Below, in pieces: positions 9,396 through 18,488 of a DNA stretch of 64,000 bases. How positions within the stretch are numbered: the stretch's first letter is position 1; each line of letters starts with the position of its first letter. Source of the stretch: Ancylobacter sonchi. GTDB lineage: Bacteria > Pseudomonadota > Alphaproteobacteria > Rhizobiales > Xanthobacteraceae. Below the pieces are notes generated by a model that was not told the origin of the DNA, did not search any database, and saw nothing but the letters and a program-made list of their open reading frames with translations. The DNA is taken from positions 372,001-436,000 of the forward strand of contig NZ_JAHBGF010000016.1 in the NCBI RefSeq assembly GCF_018390695.1. The letters are read 5' to 3'. Position numbers and translations under genes: made by a program.

Positions 9396-10289
9396 ATGGA
9401 TTGGGATCATCTGCGCGTCTTCCTCGCGGTGGCGCGGGCCGGCCAGATGCTGGCCGCCGCCCGCCAGCTGGGGCTCGACCACGCCACGGTCGGCCGGCGC
9501 ATCGGTGCGCTGGAGACCGGGCTGGGCGCCAAGCTGATCGAGCGACGCACCACCGGCAGCGCGCTGACCCCCGCCGGCGAGCGGCTGCTCGAGCACGCCG
9601 AAAGGATCGAGACTGAGCTGCTTCAGGCACAGTCGGCGCTGGGCAATGCCAACCTCGCTTTGTCCGGCACGGTGCGCATCGGCGCGCCGGATGGGTTCGG
9701 GGTGTATTTCCTCGCCCCCCGGCTGGGGGAGATCGCCGAGCGCTATCCGGGGCTCACCATCCAGCTCGCTCCGCTGCCGAGGAGCTTCTCGCTGCCCAAG
9801 CGCGAGGTCGACATCGCGGTAACGCTCCAGAGACCGCATGAGGGACGGCTGGTCGCCCGCAAGCTCACCGATTACAGCCTCGGCATCTACGCCTCATCGG
9901 CCTATCTCGCCCGCACTGGCCCCATCGTCCATCTCACCGGCCTCACCGGTCACGTGCTGGTGACCTATGTCGAGGACCTGCTTTACTCGCCGGCGCTCGA
10001 CTATTTTGAGACCTTCCGCGGCATCGAGGCGCGGCGCATCGAATGCGCCAGTGTGGTCGGGCAGATGGAGGCGGTGCGGGCCGGCGCCGGGGTCGGCATC
10101 CTCCACGACTACGCGGCGCAGCGGCACCCTGAGCTCGTCAAGCTGTTGCCGGAACACAGCTTTCGCCGTTCCTACTGGCTGGTCGCCCATGCCGACGTGC
10201 ATGAGCTGCGCCGCATCCGCGAGGTGGAAAGCTGCATCGTCGATGCGGTACGCGCCGCCCGCCACAGCTTCGTCGCCGACGGGTCCTAG
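9396..10289 (+). CDS. LysR-family transcriptional regulator
   Basis: 297-residue regulator with an N-terminal winged HTH (MDWDHLRVFLAVARAGQMLAAARQLGLDHATVGRRIGAL) and a periplasmic-binding-like effector domain. The start at 9396 was chosen to match the family N-terminus; the frame is open upstream through the intergenic region. It is divergent from mmsA, a common arrangement in alphaproteobacteria where the regulator controls the dehydrogenase. Its TAG stop overlaps the convergent galM stop by sharing bases 10287-10288. Confidence 0.9.
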   Translation: MDWDHLRVFLAVARAGQMLAAARQLGLDHATVGRRIGALETGLGAKLIERRTTGSALTPAGERLLEHAERIETELLQAQSALGNANLALSGTVRIGAPDGFGVYFLAPRLGEIAERYPGLTIQLAPLPRSFSLPKREVDIAVTLQRPHEGRLVARKLTDYSLGIYASSAYLARTGPIVHLTGLTGHVLVTYVEDLLYSPALDYFETFRGIEARRIECASVVGQMEAVRAGAGVGILHDYAAQRHPELVKLLPEHSFRRSYWLVAHADVHELRRIREVESCIVDAVRAARHSFVADGS

Positions 10290-11311
10290 GCGAAACGGTA
10301 TTCGGTGACCTGACGATAGATCTCGCCGGGCCGGAGCCAGGGCGAGGGGAAGCCGGGATGGTTCACCGCGTCGGGGCAATTCTGTGCTTCGAGACAAATT
10401 CCCGCGTGTTTGCCGTGGGTTAGGCCGTCGAGACCCTTGTCGGTCTCGGCCAGCATCGAGGCGTCGTAAAGCTGAAGCCCCGGCTCGGTGGTCCACACCT
10501 CCAGCGTCCGCCCATTGCGCGGGCAGGCGACGCGCGCGGCGAAGCGCAGTTCGCCAAGTGGTTGATCCAGAACGAAATTAATGTCGTAGGTGATGCCGCT
10601 GTCGCCGAGACGGCGCGGGGTGCGCAGGTCGTAGCCGGTGCCTTCGACCGGCGCGATCTCACCGGTCGGCACCTTCAGCGCATCCAGCGCGGTATAGCTC
10701 CGGGCCGGAATCTCCACCGTGAGCTCATGCGAGGAATGGCCGGGATCGAGGGTGAAATAGGAGTGGTGCGCCAGATTCACCGGCGTCGTCGCGTCGCTGC
10801 GCGCCTCCATCTCCACCCGCAGCGAGCCGGGCGAGAGAAGCCGATAAGTGCATGAAAGATCGAGGTTTCCCGGATAACCCTCCTCGCCGTCCGGCGCGAT
10901 GCGGGTGAAGGTGACGGTGTCCGCATCCACCGCCGCGATCTTCCATGGCCGGTGCGAGAAGCCGCGCGCGCCGCCATGCAGATGGGTGACGCCGCGTTCG
11001 TTGCGGGCCAGCGCGTACTCCCTGCCGTCCAGCGAAAAGCGTCCGCCGCCGATACGGTTGGCAACGCGCCCGCAAGTGGCGCCGAGATAGGAGGGGTTGG
11101 CGATGTAGCTGTCGAGATCGCTGAAGCCGAGCGCCCCGTGATGCAGCGCGCCGTCCGGCCCCGGCACCATCAGGTCGCGCAGCGTCGCCCCCCAGCTCAG
11201 CACGCGGGCGTGGGCGCCGGAGGCGGCCTCAAGGGTGACCTCATGGAGCTCCTCGCCCTCGAAGCTTCCGATATGCTTGACATTGCTAGGCAATTGTCCG
11301 GCGGTGGTCAT
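10286..11311 (-). CDS. galM: Aldose 1-epimerase (galactose mutarotase)
   Basis: 341-residue mutarotase interconverting alpha and beta anomers of aldoses in the cytoplasm. Family landmarks are GATLRDLMVP near residue 40, the strand CGRVANRIGGGRF, HGGARGF, the catalytic His in NLAHHSYFTL and a late Glu in ICLEAQNCPDAVNH. Its ATG overlaps the stop of the upstream GntR regulator (ATGA), so the pair is translationally coupled. The sugar substrate is not indicated by neighbours, which are hydroxyproline genes on the other strand. Confidence 0.9.
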   Translation of the reverse strand: MTTAGQLPSNVKHIGSFEGEELHEVTLEAASGAHARVLSWGATLRDLMVPGPDGALHHGALGFSDLDSYIANPSYLGATCGRVANRIGGGRFSLDGREYALARNERGVTHLHGGARGFSHRPWKIAAVDADTVTFTRIAPDGEEGYPGNLDLSCTYRLLSPGSLRVEMEARSDATTPVNLAHHSYFTLDPGHSSHELTVEIPARSYTALDALKVPTGEIAPVEGTGYDLRTPRRLGDSGITYDINFVLDQPLGELRFAARVACPRNGRTLEVWTTEPGLQLYDASMLAETDKGLDGLTHGKHAGICLEAQNCPDAVNHPGFPSPWLRPGEIYRQVTEYRFA

Positions 11312-11991
11312 GGCTGGGAGTTCTCCTGCGCACGGGTTCGGGTCAGGAAGGCGACCAGTGAATCGGCGGCGCCCAGAATATGCTCGCGGGTGAGCTGCGC
11401 CGCCAATTCGGAATCGCCGGCGATGCAGGCGTCGAGAATGCCCTGGTGCTCGCGCCGCGCCCGTGCCATGCCGTCGGTCAGCACCAGCTGGGCACGCAGA
11501 TAGCGGTCGACGCGGTCGAGGGCGGTCGAGATGGTCTGCAGGTAATAGGGCCGGTCGGCGGGCTCGTAGAGGCTGTAGTGGAAGCGCCGGTTGAGGTCGC
11601 CCCAGCGCGAGGAATCCGGCTCGGTGGCGAAGGCGCGGGCGAATTCCTTGGCATGTTCAAGGGCTTCCGGCGACATCCGCTCGATGGAATAGCGCAGGAT
11701 TTCCGGTTCCAGCAGCGCGCGGAACTCGAACACCTCGCGGATTTCCGCAATCGACAGCGTGGTCACCACCGCGCCGCGATAGCGCTGGGTGGAGACGAGG
11801 CCCTGCTCCTCGAGGCGGGTGAGTGCCTCGCGCACCGGTATCCGGCTGACATTGAACATGCGGGCGATGTGATCCTGCCGCAGCACCTGGCCTTCCGAGA
11901 TGTCGCCCTTGGCGATCGCCTCGCGCAGCGCATCGAAGATCACGTCCGCGGGCGACGGCATCTGCGCGATGTCGGTTGCCTTCACTTTCAC
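11308..11991 (-). CDS. GntR-family regulator with FCD domain
   Basis: 227-residue regulator with an N-terminal GntR winged HTH (VIFDALREAIAKGDISEGQVLRQDHIARMFNVSRIPVREAL) and a helical FCD effector domain (REVFEFRALLEPEILR; DLNRRFHYSLYE) that normally binds a metal and an organic acid. The start is taken as GTG at 11991 because GGGAGG precedes it; the frame is open much further upstream without such a site. Divergent from the hydroxyproline operon and coupled to galM, so it probably represses one or both. Ligand unknown; hydroxyproline-derived acids are plausible. Confidence 0.88.
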   Translation of the reverse strand: MKVKATDIAQMPSPADVIFDALREAIAKGDISEGQVLRQDHIARMFNVSRIPVREALTRLEEQGLVSTQRYRGAVVTTLSIAEIREVFEFRALLEPEILRYSIERMSPEALEHAKEFARAFATEPDSSRWGDLNRRFHYSLYEPADRPYYLQTISTALDRVDRYLRAQLVLTDGMARARREHQGILDACIAGDSELAAQLTREHILGAADSLVAFLTRTRAQENSQP

Positions 11992-12364
11992 CTGCCGCCT
12001 CCCACCCCGTCCGCCAATCCGCTCTACCTGCTGCGGGGCCGCCCTGCAATCGGGCGTCGGCGCGCCGCGTCCGGCGAACTGCCCAACAATCTCGCACACT
12101 GCCTGTGAAAAGGATATTGCATATTGGATCCAAAAAAGCGAAGCTCTTGCTATTGGCTGAGGGAGGGCGATGATCCGCATCGCCCGTGCCTCCGCCTCCG
12201 CCCGCGAGGTTCCGACCGGGCCGTGCTTTCACCAGGGGAAGACCCGCGACGCCGGCTGCCGGCCCTGGAAAGGATCCAGCGCTCGGCCGTCCGAACATGC
12301 CAAACATCGCGGCCCTCCGCTGATCCGCCATTGAATTTATCTGATCCGACAGGAGCTTACCGCC
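11992..12364. promoter_or_regulatory. Divergent control region between GntR gene and hydroxyproline operon
   Basis: 373 bases with no convincing gene. A lower-GC island around 12110-12140 contains the perfect dyad TTGGATCCAA at 12124-12133, next to GATATTGCATA, and is the best candidate for the GntR operator and the divergent promoters. The rest is GC-rich leader. A CAGGAGC ribosome site ends the region before the start at 12365. Confidence 0.5.
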
Positions 12365-13261
12365 ATGTGGTCTGGCATTCTGCCCGCCGTCACCGCCAAG
12401 TTCACCGAGAACGACACCCTCGACATCAAGGAGATGGAGCGCTGCTTCGCCTGGCAGATCGCCTCGGGCGTCGACGGCCTGATCGTCAACGGCTCGCTCG
12501 GCGAAGGCCCGATGCTCTCGCATGACGAGCGCCTCGACGTGTTGCATGTGGCGAAGAGCGTCGCTGGCGGCCGGCCGGTGCTGATGACCATCGCCGACGC
12601 CGCCACCCGCGACTGCGCCAGCCTCGCCGAGCGCGCGGCCAAGGCCGGGGCCTCGGGCCTGATGATCGTGCCGAGCCTCGTCTATCACACCAATGCCAAG
12701 GAAACGGTGGCGACGCTGAGCACCATCGCCGCTGCCGCCGACCTGCCGGTGATGATCTACTCCAACCGGATCGCCTACCGGGTGGATGTCACGCTCGAGA
12801 TCATGGACGAGCTCGCCGCCGACAAGCATTTCGTGGCGATCAAGGAATCCTCCGACGACATCCGCCGCACCACCGAGATCATCAACCGCTTCGGCGACCG
12901 CTTCGACGTGTTCACCGGCGTCGACAATCTGGCCTTCGAGGCGCTGGCCGCTGGCGCGGTCGGCTGGGTCGCCGGCCTCGTGGTCGCCTTCCCGGAGGAG
13001 ACGGTCGCCATCTACCGGCTGATGCAGGCCAAGCGCTATGACGAGGCGCTGGCGATCTATCGCTGGTTCCGCCCGCTGCTCGATCTCGACGTGTCCTCCT
13101 ACCTCGTGCAGAACCTCAAGCTGGTCGAGGCGCTGGTCACCGGCACCACCGAGCGCGTGCGTGCCCCGCGCCTGCCGCTGGAAGGCGCGCGCCGCGCCGA
13201 AGTCGAGCGGCTGGTCGCCGAGGCGCTCGCCCGCCGCCCGATGCTCGCGAAGGCGGCGTGA
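12365..13261 (+). CDS. DHDPS-family lyase, probable 1-pyrroline-4-hydroxy-2-carboxylate deaminase
   Basis: 298-residue TIM-barrel protein of the dihydrodipicolinate synthase family. The Schiff-base Lys lies in FVAIKESSDD (about 160) and the proton-relay Tyr in MIYSNRIAY (about 132); the GSLGEGPML loop is also typical. In hydroxyproline degradation a family member converts 1-pyrroline-4-hydroxy-2-carboxylate to 2-oxoglutarate semialdehyde with loss of ammonia. That function is inferred from the following oxidase and epimerase genes. A related alternative is 2-keto-3-deoxy-sugar-acid dehydratase, which would fit the coupled galM better. First gene of the operon; GGAG site before ATG. Confidence 0.8.
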   Translation: MWSGILPAVTAKFTENDTLDIKEMERCFAWQIASGVDGLIVNGSLGEGPMLSHDERLDVLHVAKSVAGGRPVLMTIADAATRDCASLAERAAKAGASGLMIVPSLVYHTNAKETVATLSTIAAAADLPVMIYSNRIAYRVDVTLEIMDELAADKHFVAIKESSDDIRRTTEIINRFGDRFDVFTGVDNLAFEALAAGAVGWVAGLVVAFPEETVAIYRLMQAKRYDEALAIYRWFRPLLDLDVSSYLVQNLKLVEALVTGTTERVRAPRLPLEGARRAEVERLVAEALARRPMLAKAA

Positions 13262-13530
13262 GGCCGGGATCGGTTGCTGGAGCCGAGCACCAGAGCTCCC
13301 TCTCCCTGCCGGAACTCGGCTGTCGCCGAGTTCGGCATGTGTAGGGTCACCATCGGATGCATCCGATGGTGATAGGAGAGGGGTCTTCTTCGGTTCCGCA
13401 ATCGTGTAACCCCTCACCGACCCACTTCAAGGGCCACCTCTCCCCAACGGGGAGAGGGAAGAAAGCGAGCAAATCTCCTCGCGGCGGCCGACCGGCCTTT
13501 GGCGCGAGAGATCATGAGAAGACAGGCACC
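13262..13530. repeat. Intergenic palindromic repeat cluster
   Basis: No gene. Three inverted repeats stand in a row: GAACTCGGC-tgtc-GCCGAGTTC (13312-13333), a perfect 26-bp palindrome at 13347-13372 built from CACCATCGGATG and its complement with no loop, and CCTCTCCCC-aac-GGGGAGAGG (13437-13457). The last motif recurs at several intergenic sites in the window. The cluster separates two genes of the same operon, so it may set mRNA stability or relative expression. Confidence 0.75.
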
Positions 13531-14769
13531 ATGAGCGACGAGGTGGTGATCGTCGGGGCCGGGATTGTCGGCCTCGCCGTCGCCTTTCACCTGCAAGGCG
13601 AGGGGCGTCGGGTGCGCCTCGTCGAGCGCGGCGGCGTGGCCGAGGGGGCCAGCCGCGGCAATGCCGGCGCCTTCGCCTTCACCGACATCCTGCCGCTCGC
13701 CTCGCCCGGCATCATGCGCAAGGCGCCGAGATGGCTGATGGATCCGCTCGGGCCGCTCGCCATCCCGCCTTCCTATCTGCCTTCCATCGCGCCGTGGCTG
13801 CTGCGGTTCTGGCGTGCCAGCCGGCCGGACCGCTACCGTCGCAGCCTCGTGGTGCAGGGTGAATTGATGCGGGTCGCCTCCGGGGCGATGGAGGCGATGG
13901 TGCGCGACGCCGGCCTGTCGGATCGTGTCCGCGCGGACGGCAATCTCCAGCTCTATGAGAGCGAGGCCGAGCTCGCGGGCGCGCGGGAGGGCTGGGAACA
14001 GCGGGCCCGCGCTGGCATCGCCTTCGAACACGTGCGCGGCGCCCGGCTTGCCGAATTGCAGCCCGGCCTGTCGCCGCGCTTCGTCGCCGGCACCTTCACC
14101 CCGCACTGGAAGACCGTCGACGACCCCTATCACTTCGCCCTCGCCTTGTTCGACGCGGTGATGGCGCGTGGCGGCACCGTCACCCACGGAGAAGTGACCT
14201 CCGTGGCTCCGGCGGAAGGCGGCGTGCGGGTAAAGCTGCACGACGGCACGGCCCTCGATGCCGCGCAGGCGGTGGTGGCAGGAGGCGCCTGGTCGCGCCC
14301 GCTCGCCGCCGGGCTCGGCGACGCCATCCCGCTGGAGACCGAGCGCGGCTACAATACCACACTGCCGCCCGGCGCCTTCGATCTGCGCCGCCAGTTGACC
14401 TTCGGCGGCCACGGCTTCGTCGTCACGCCGCTGTCGACCGGTATCCGTGTCGGCGGCGCGGTCGAGCTCGGCGGTCTGGAGCTGCCGCCCAATTTCAAGC
14501 GCTCCGAGGCGATGCTGAAAAAGGCCGCCGCCTTCCTGCCGGGCCTTCGGACCGCCGGTGGCGCGCAATGGATGGGGTTCCGCCCGTCCATCCCGGATTC
14601 GCTCCCGGTGATCGGCCGCTCGCGGGCGAGCGAGCGCATCGTCTATGCCTTCGGCCACGGCCATCTCGGCCTCACCCAGAGCGCGGGCACCGGGCGGCTG
14701 GTGGCCGACCTCCTCATGGGGCGCCGGCCCTCCATCGACATCGCCCCGCTGCGGGCGGACCGCTTCTAG
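13531..14769 (+). CDS. FAD-dependent D-amino-acid (D-hydroxyproline) dehydrogenase
   Basis: 412-residue DadA-like flavoprotein. The N-terminus MSDEVVIVGAGIVGLAVAF holds the FAD-binding GxGxxG; the C-terminal WMGFRPSIPDSLPVIG and FGHGHLGLTQS segments are typical of this oxidase group. In this context it most likely oxidises cis-4-hydroxy-D-proline, made by the downstream epimerase, to 1-pyrroline-4-hydroxy-2-carboxylate, passing electrons to quinone or oxygen. The frame is open upstream through the repeat region, but the ATG at 13531 gives the family N-terminus. A role with another D-amino acid is possible. Confidence 0.85.
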   Translation: MSDEVVIVGAGIVGLAVAFHLQGEGRRVRLVERGGVAEGASRGNAGAFAFTDILPLASPGIMRKAPRWLMDPLGPLAIPPSYLPSIAPWLLRFWRASRPDRYRRSLVVQGELMRVASGAMEAMVRDAGLSDRVRADGNLQLYESEAELAGAREGWEQRARAGIAFEHVRGARLAELQPGLSPRFVAGTFTPHWKTVDDPYHFALALFDAVMARGGTVTHGEVTSVAPAEGGVRVKLHDGTALDAAQAVVAGGAWSRPLAAGLGDAIPLETERGYNTTLPPGAFDLRRQLTFGGHGFVVTPLSTGIRVGGAVELGGLELPPNFKRSEAMLKKAAAFLPGLRTAGGAQWMGFRPSIPDSLPVIGRSRASERIVYAFGHGHLGLTQSAGTGRLVADLLMGRRPSIDIAPLRADRF

Positions 14770-14787
14770 TCCTCGGATCCCATCATC

Positions 14788-15789
14788 ATGGCGCGACACA
14801 GCTTTTTCTGCATAGACGGCCACACTTGCGGCAACCCGGTGCGCCTGGTGGCCGGCGGCGGTCCCAACCTCCAGGGCGCCAGCATGATCGAGAAGCGGGC
14901 GCATTTCCTCGCCGAGTATGACTGGATCCGCAAGGGCCTGATGTTCGAGCCGCGCGGCCACGACATGATGTCCGGCTCGATCCTCTACCCGCCGACCCGG
15001 CCGGATTGCGACGTCGCCATCCTGTTCATCGAGACCTCCGGTTGCCTCGCCATGTGCGGGCACGGCACCATCGGCACGGTGACCATGGCGATCGAGCACG
15101 GCCTCGTCACCCCGAAGACGCCCGGCGTGCTGAAGCTCGACACCCCGGCCGGCCTCGTCGTCGCCGAGTACCGGCAGGAGGGGCAGTATGTCGAGGAGGT
15201 CCGCCTCACCAATGTGCCCGGCTTCCTGCATTCGACCGGGCTGACGGCGGAGTGCCCCGGCCTCGGCGAGATCACCGTCGATGTCGCCTATGGCGGCAAT
15301 TTCTACGCCATCGTCGAGCCGCAGGGCGCGTACCGCGACATGGCCGACTTCACCGCCGGCGACCTCGTGCGCATGAGCCCGGCTTTGCGCGCGGCGCTCA
15401 ACGCGAAATACGAGTTCGTCCATCCGGAAAAGCCGGAGATTCGCGGCCTGTCGCACATCTTGTGGACCGGCGCCGCGCGCGATCCTGAGGCCCATGCCCG
15501 CAACGCGGTATTCTACGGCGACAAGGCCATCGACCGCTCGCCCTGCGGCACCGGTACCTCGGCGCGCATGGCGCAACTGGCCGGCAAGGGGAAGCTCGAG
15601 GTCGGCGACGCCTTCGTGCATGAGAGCATCATCGGCTCGCTGTTCAAGGGCCGGGTCGAGGCGGCGGCGAAGGTCGGCAACTATGACGGCATCGTGCCTT
15701 CCATCGGCGGCTGGGCGCGGATGACCGGCTACAACACCATCTTCATCGACGACCGCGATCCGTTCGCGCACGGTTTCATCGTGACCTGA
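14788..15789 (+). CDS. lhpA: 4-hydroxyproline 2-epimerase
   Basis: 333-residue proline-racemase-superfamily enzyme with both catalytic cysteines: Cys90 in [10 protein letters not shown] and Cys253 in [10 protein letters not shown]. With two cysteines, and next to a D-amino-acid dehydrogenase and a DHDPS-family lyase, it fits the enzyme that epimerises trans-4-hydroxy-L-proline to cis-4-hydroxy-D-proline in the first step of hydroxyproline use. Proline racemase is less likely given the neighbours. The ATG at 14788 lacks a strong ribosome site, and the gene follows the oxidase stop by 18 bases, so translation may depend on the upstream gene. Confidence 0.9.
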   Translation: MARHSFFCIDGHTCGNPVRLVAGGGPNLQGASMIEKRAHFLAEYDWIRKGLMFEPRGHDMMSGSILYPPTRPDCDVAILFIETSGCLAMCGHGTIGTVTMAIEHGLVTPKTPGVLKLDTPAGLVVAEYRQEGQYVEEVRLTNVPGFLHSTGLTAECPGLGEITVDVAYGGNFYAIVEPQGAYRDMADFTAGDLVRMSPALRAALNAKYEFVHPEKPEIRGLSHILWTGAARDPEAHARNAVFYGDKAIDRSPCGTGTSARMAQLAGKGKLEVGDAFVHESIIGSLFKGRVEAAAKVGNYDGIVPSIGGWARMTGYNTIFIDDRDPFAHGFIVT

Positions 15790-15815
15790 TCCCTTCTTCT
15801 GTCGCGGAGCTGTCC

Positions 15816-16916
15816 ATGAAGATCACCGGCATCAAGGCGTGGCAGGTCGATCTGCCGCTGAAGGAAGGCCGCTACAGCTGGTCGAACGGCAATTTTGTCG
15901 AGGTGTTCGATTCCACCGTGGTGGCGGTGGAGACCGATGCCGGCATCACCGGCTATGCCGAATGCTGCCCACTCGGCTCGGCCTATCTGCCGGCCTATGC
16001 CGCCGGTGTGCGTGCCGGCCTCGCGGAGATCGCGCCGAAGCTGATCGGCCTCGACCCGACCGATCTCAACGTGCTGAACCGCCACATGGATGCGGTGTTG
16101 CGCGGGCACCCCTACGTGAAGGCGCCGATCGACATCGCCTGCTGGGATATTCTCGGCAAGGCGACCGGCCTGCCGGTCTACAAGCTGCTCGGCGGCGCGG
16201 CGCAGGAAAAGGTCGCGCTCTACCGCGCGATCTCGCAGGAGGCGCCGGAGGCGATGGCGGCGAAGATCGCCGGCTACAAGGCGCAGGGCTACACCAAGTT
16301 CCAGCTCAAGGTCGGCGGCGATGCCGATCAGGATATCGACCGCATCCGCGTCACCCGCGCCATTCTCGAGCCGACCGACGTGCTGGTCGCCGATGCGAAT
16401 ACCGGCTGGACGCGGGCCGAGGCGGCGCGCATCGCCGCCGCGGTGGCCGATCTCGACGTCTATATCGAGCAGCCCTGCCCGACCTATGAGGAGTGCCTGT
16501 CGGTGCGCGCCCGCACGGTCCGGCCCTTCGTGCTGGACGAGGTGATCGACGGCGTCGGCACGCTGATGAAGGCGCTGGCCGACGACGCCATGGACATCAT
16601 CAACCTGAAAATCTCCAAGGTCGGCGGGCTCAGCAAGGCGCGGTTGATGCGCGACATCTGCGTCGCCTCCGGCACGCCGATGACCATCGAGGACACCTGG
16701 GGCGGCGACATCGTCACCGCGACCATCGCTCATCTCGCCCGTTCGACGCCGGAGGAATTCTGCTTCTCGGCGACCGACTTCAACAGCTACGGCACGATTG
16801 ATATCGCCGAGGGCGCGCCCAGGCGCGTCGACGGCTTCATGACCGCCCCGGACACGCCCGGCCTCGGCATCACGCCGGTCTTCGACGCGCTCGGCGCACC
16901 GGTGCTGGTCGTCTGA
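15816..16916 (+). CDS. Mandelate racemase/muconate lactonizing enzyme family protein (hydroxyproline-betaine epimerase-like)
   Basis: 366-residue enolase-superfamily protein. The N-terminal capping domain is followed by a barrel with catalytic Lys161/Lys165 in TKFQLKVGG, metal ligands Asp193 (ADANTGW), Glu218 (YIEQPC) and Asp241/Glu242 (VLDEV), and the second base Lys265/Lys268 in NLKISKVGG. Overall style, including LKISK-GGL and RDICVA, resembles 4-hydroxyproline-betaine 2-epimerase (HpbD) and the enolase-family cis-3-hydroxy-L-proline dehydratase described from marine bacteria. It probably abstracts the alpha proton of a hydroxyproline or its betaine; the exact substrate is unproven. Lies 26 bases after lhpA with a GGAG site. 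Confidence 0.82.
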   Translation: MKITGIKAWQVDLPLKEGRYSWSNGNFVEVFDSTVVAVETDAGITGYAECCPLGSAYLPAYAAGVRAGLAEIAPKLIGLDPTDLNVLNRHMDAVLRGHPYVKAPIDIACWDILGKATGLPVYKLLGGAAQEKVALYRAISQEAPEAMAAKIAGYKAQGYTKFQLKVGGDADQDIDRIRVTRAILEPTDVLVADANTGWTRAEAARIAAAVADLDVYIEQPCPTYEECLSVRARTVRPFVLDEVIDGVGTLMKALADDAMDIINLKISKVGGLSKARLMRDICVASGTPMTIEDTWGGDIVTATIAHLARSTPEEFCFSATDFNSYGTIDIAEGAPRRVDGFMTAPDTPGLGITPVFDALGAPVLVV

Positions 16917-16923
16917 CGCCGTT

Positions 16924-16952
16924 GCTCCCTCGCCCCGTCGGGGAGAGGGAGC
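16924..16952. repeat. Palindromic repeat of the GGGGAGAG family
   Basis: Inverted repeat GCTCCCTC-G-CCCC / GGGG-A-GAGGGAGC with loop GTC, twelve pairs with one mismatch. Shares its core with 13437-13457 and lies between two genes of the hydroxyproline operon. Confidence 0.65.
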
Positions 16953-16983
16953 CGACATCGCCCGCTTTCCCATCGAGGCTCCC

Positions 16984-18021
16984 ATGCGCTCCACCAAGAT
17001 CGTCCATGTCGTCGGCTGCCATGCGGAAGGGGAGGTCGGCGACGTCATCGTCGGCGGCGTCGTCCCGCCGCCGGGCGACACGCTGTGGGCGCAGTCGCGC
17101 TTCATCGCCGCCGACAACAATCTGCGCAACTTCGTGCTGCAGGAGCCGCGCGGCGGCGTGTTCCGCCATGTGAACCTGCTGGTGCCGCCCAAGGACCCGC
17201 GCGCCGTCGCCGGCTTCATCATCATGGAGCCGGAGGACACCCCGCCCATGTCCGGCTCCAACTCGATCTGCGTCGCCACCGTGCTGGTCGATACCGGCAT
17301 CGTGCCGATGACGGAGCCGGAGACCCGCATGGTGCTGGAGGCGCCGGGCGGCCTCATCGAGGCGACCGCCTATTGCCGGGGCGGCAAGGCCGAGCGGATC
17401 AAGGTGGTCAACCATCCCTCCTTCGCCGACCGGCTCGATGCGAAGCTGGAGGTCGAGGGGCTCGGCACGCTTACCGTCGACACCGCCTATGGCGGCGACA
17501 GCTTCGTCATCGTCGACGCCCATGCGCTCGGCTTCGCCATCCGCCCGGACGAGGCGAAGGACCTTGCCGAGACCGGCATGAGGATCGTCAAGGCGGCGAA
17601 TGCCCAGCTTGGCTTCCGCCACCCGGAGAATGCCGACTGGGATCACATCTCGTTCTGCCAGTTCGCCGCGCCGCTCACTCAGGAGGACGGCGTCGCCTCC
17701 GGCGCCAATGCGGTGGCGATCCGCCCCGGCAAGATCGACCGCTCGCCGACCGGCACCGGCTGCTCGGCGCGGTTGGCGGTGCTGCACGCCAAGGGGGTCC
17801 TGAAAGTGGGCGACCCGTTCATCGGCCGCTCGATCATCGGCTCGCGCTTCGATTGCCGCATCGAGGAGGAGACGACGATCGCCGGGCGCAAGGCGATCCG
17901 CCCCTCGATCATGGGCCGCGCCTTCGTCACCCACACCGCACAACTGATGCTCGACCCCGAGGACCCCTGGCCGGCCGGCTACCGCCTCACCGATACCTGG
18001 CCGCTCTGGCGGCCGGAGTAA
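16984..18021 (+). CDS. Proline-racemase superfamily protein with Ser/Thr instead of both Cys
   Basis: 345-residue member of the proline racemase/hydroxyproline epimerase superfamily. At the two catalytic positions it has Ser90 ([11 protein letters not shown]) and Thr256 ([13 protein letters not shown]) where two-base epimerases have Cys. In the characterised trans-3-hydroxy-L-proline dehydratases the second residue is Thr while the first stays Cys, and 3-hydroxyproline epimerases can have Ser first. The Ser/Thr pair here therefore suggests a dehydratase or a new activity on 3-hydroxyproline or a hydroxyproline betaine rather than a racemase. Last gene of the operon, with a GAGG site; other superfamily features ([12 protein letters not shown]) are intact, so it is not decayed. 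Confidence 0.82.
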   Translation: MRSTKIVHVVGCHAEGEVGDVIVGGVVPPPGDTLWAQSRFIAADNNLRNFVLQEPRGGVFRHVNLLVPPKDPRAVAGFIIMEPEDTPPMSGSNSICVATVLVDTGIVPMTEPETRMVLEAPGGLIEATAYCRGGKAERIKVVNHPSFADRLDAKLEVEGLGTLTVDTAYGGDSFVIVDAHALGFAIRPDEAKDLAETGMRIVKAANAQLGFRHPENADWDHISFCQFAAPLTQEDGVASGANAVAIRPGKIDRSPTGTGCSARLAVLHAKGVLKVGDPFIGRSIIGSRFDCRIEEETTIAGRKAIRPSIMGRAFVTHTAQLMLDPEDPWPAGYRLTDTWPLWRPE

Positions 18022-18488
18022 CGGCGGGAGCAACGGACACGCGAAAGCTGGCGGGGGGCCGGACGGCGCCCTCCTCTTCTCCTCGCCGGGGAGGGGGTAC
18101 CGGAACCGAGAGCTTCCACAGTCGGGCCGCCCCTCTCCCAACCCTCCGAGCCGACCTCCCTCAATGGAGACGGATGAAGCGGCGCCGGACCAGCGGGTTG
18201 GCGGGCTCTTCGAAGGATGATCCGGATCGCATGGCAGTCCGCGAGCGATCCCGACCCGAAGCCGCGCTCCGGTCGGGATCGCGTGTCTCGCTCTGTCATA
18301 TCTTCTCCCCAACAAGGAGAAGTGGCCCGTATAGCGGGTCGATGGCGGGAGGAGGCAGTGGGAGGCACCAAGACCCCTCACCCCGTTCTCACCCCGGTGC
18401 GGAAAGGGAGCCTCCACCCTCGCGGACGATTGGATGCGGAGCCCGCCTCCGGCTGGGATGACGGCAAGAGCGCCAGGCCGGCCGCTGT
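18022..18488. repeat. Intergenic mosaic of palindromic repeats
   Basis: A 467-base gap between convergent genes with no credible coding frame. It includes a GGGGAGGGGG element near 18087-18097, a 12-bp inverted repeat GCGATCCCGACC / GGTCGGGATCGC (18245-18256 and 18271-18282), and CTTCTCC-N7-GGAGAAG (18302-18322), plus other fragments of the repeat family at 5.0, 13.3 and 16.9 kb. It marks the end of the hydroxyproline operon and may serve as a terminator region for both genes. Confidence 0.7.

Noticed and set aside
13414-15771. 785-codon minus-strand frame opposite the hydroxyproline oxidase and epimerase
   Set aside because: Antisense shadow; the plus strand has FAD and Cys/Cys epimerase motifs and ribosome sites.
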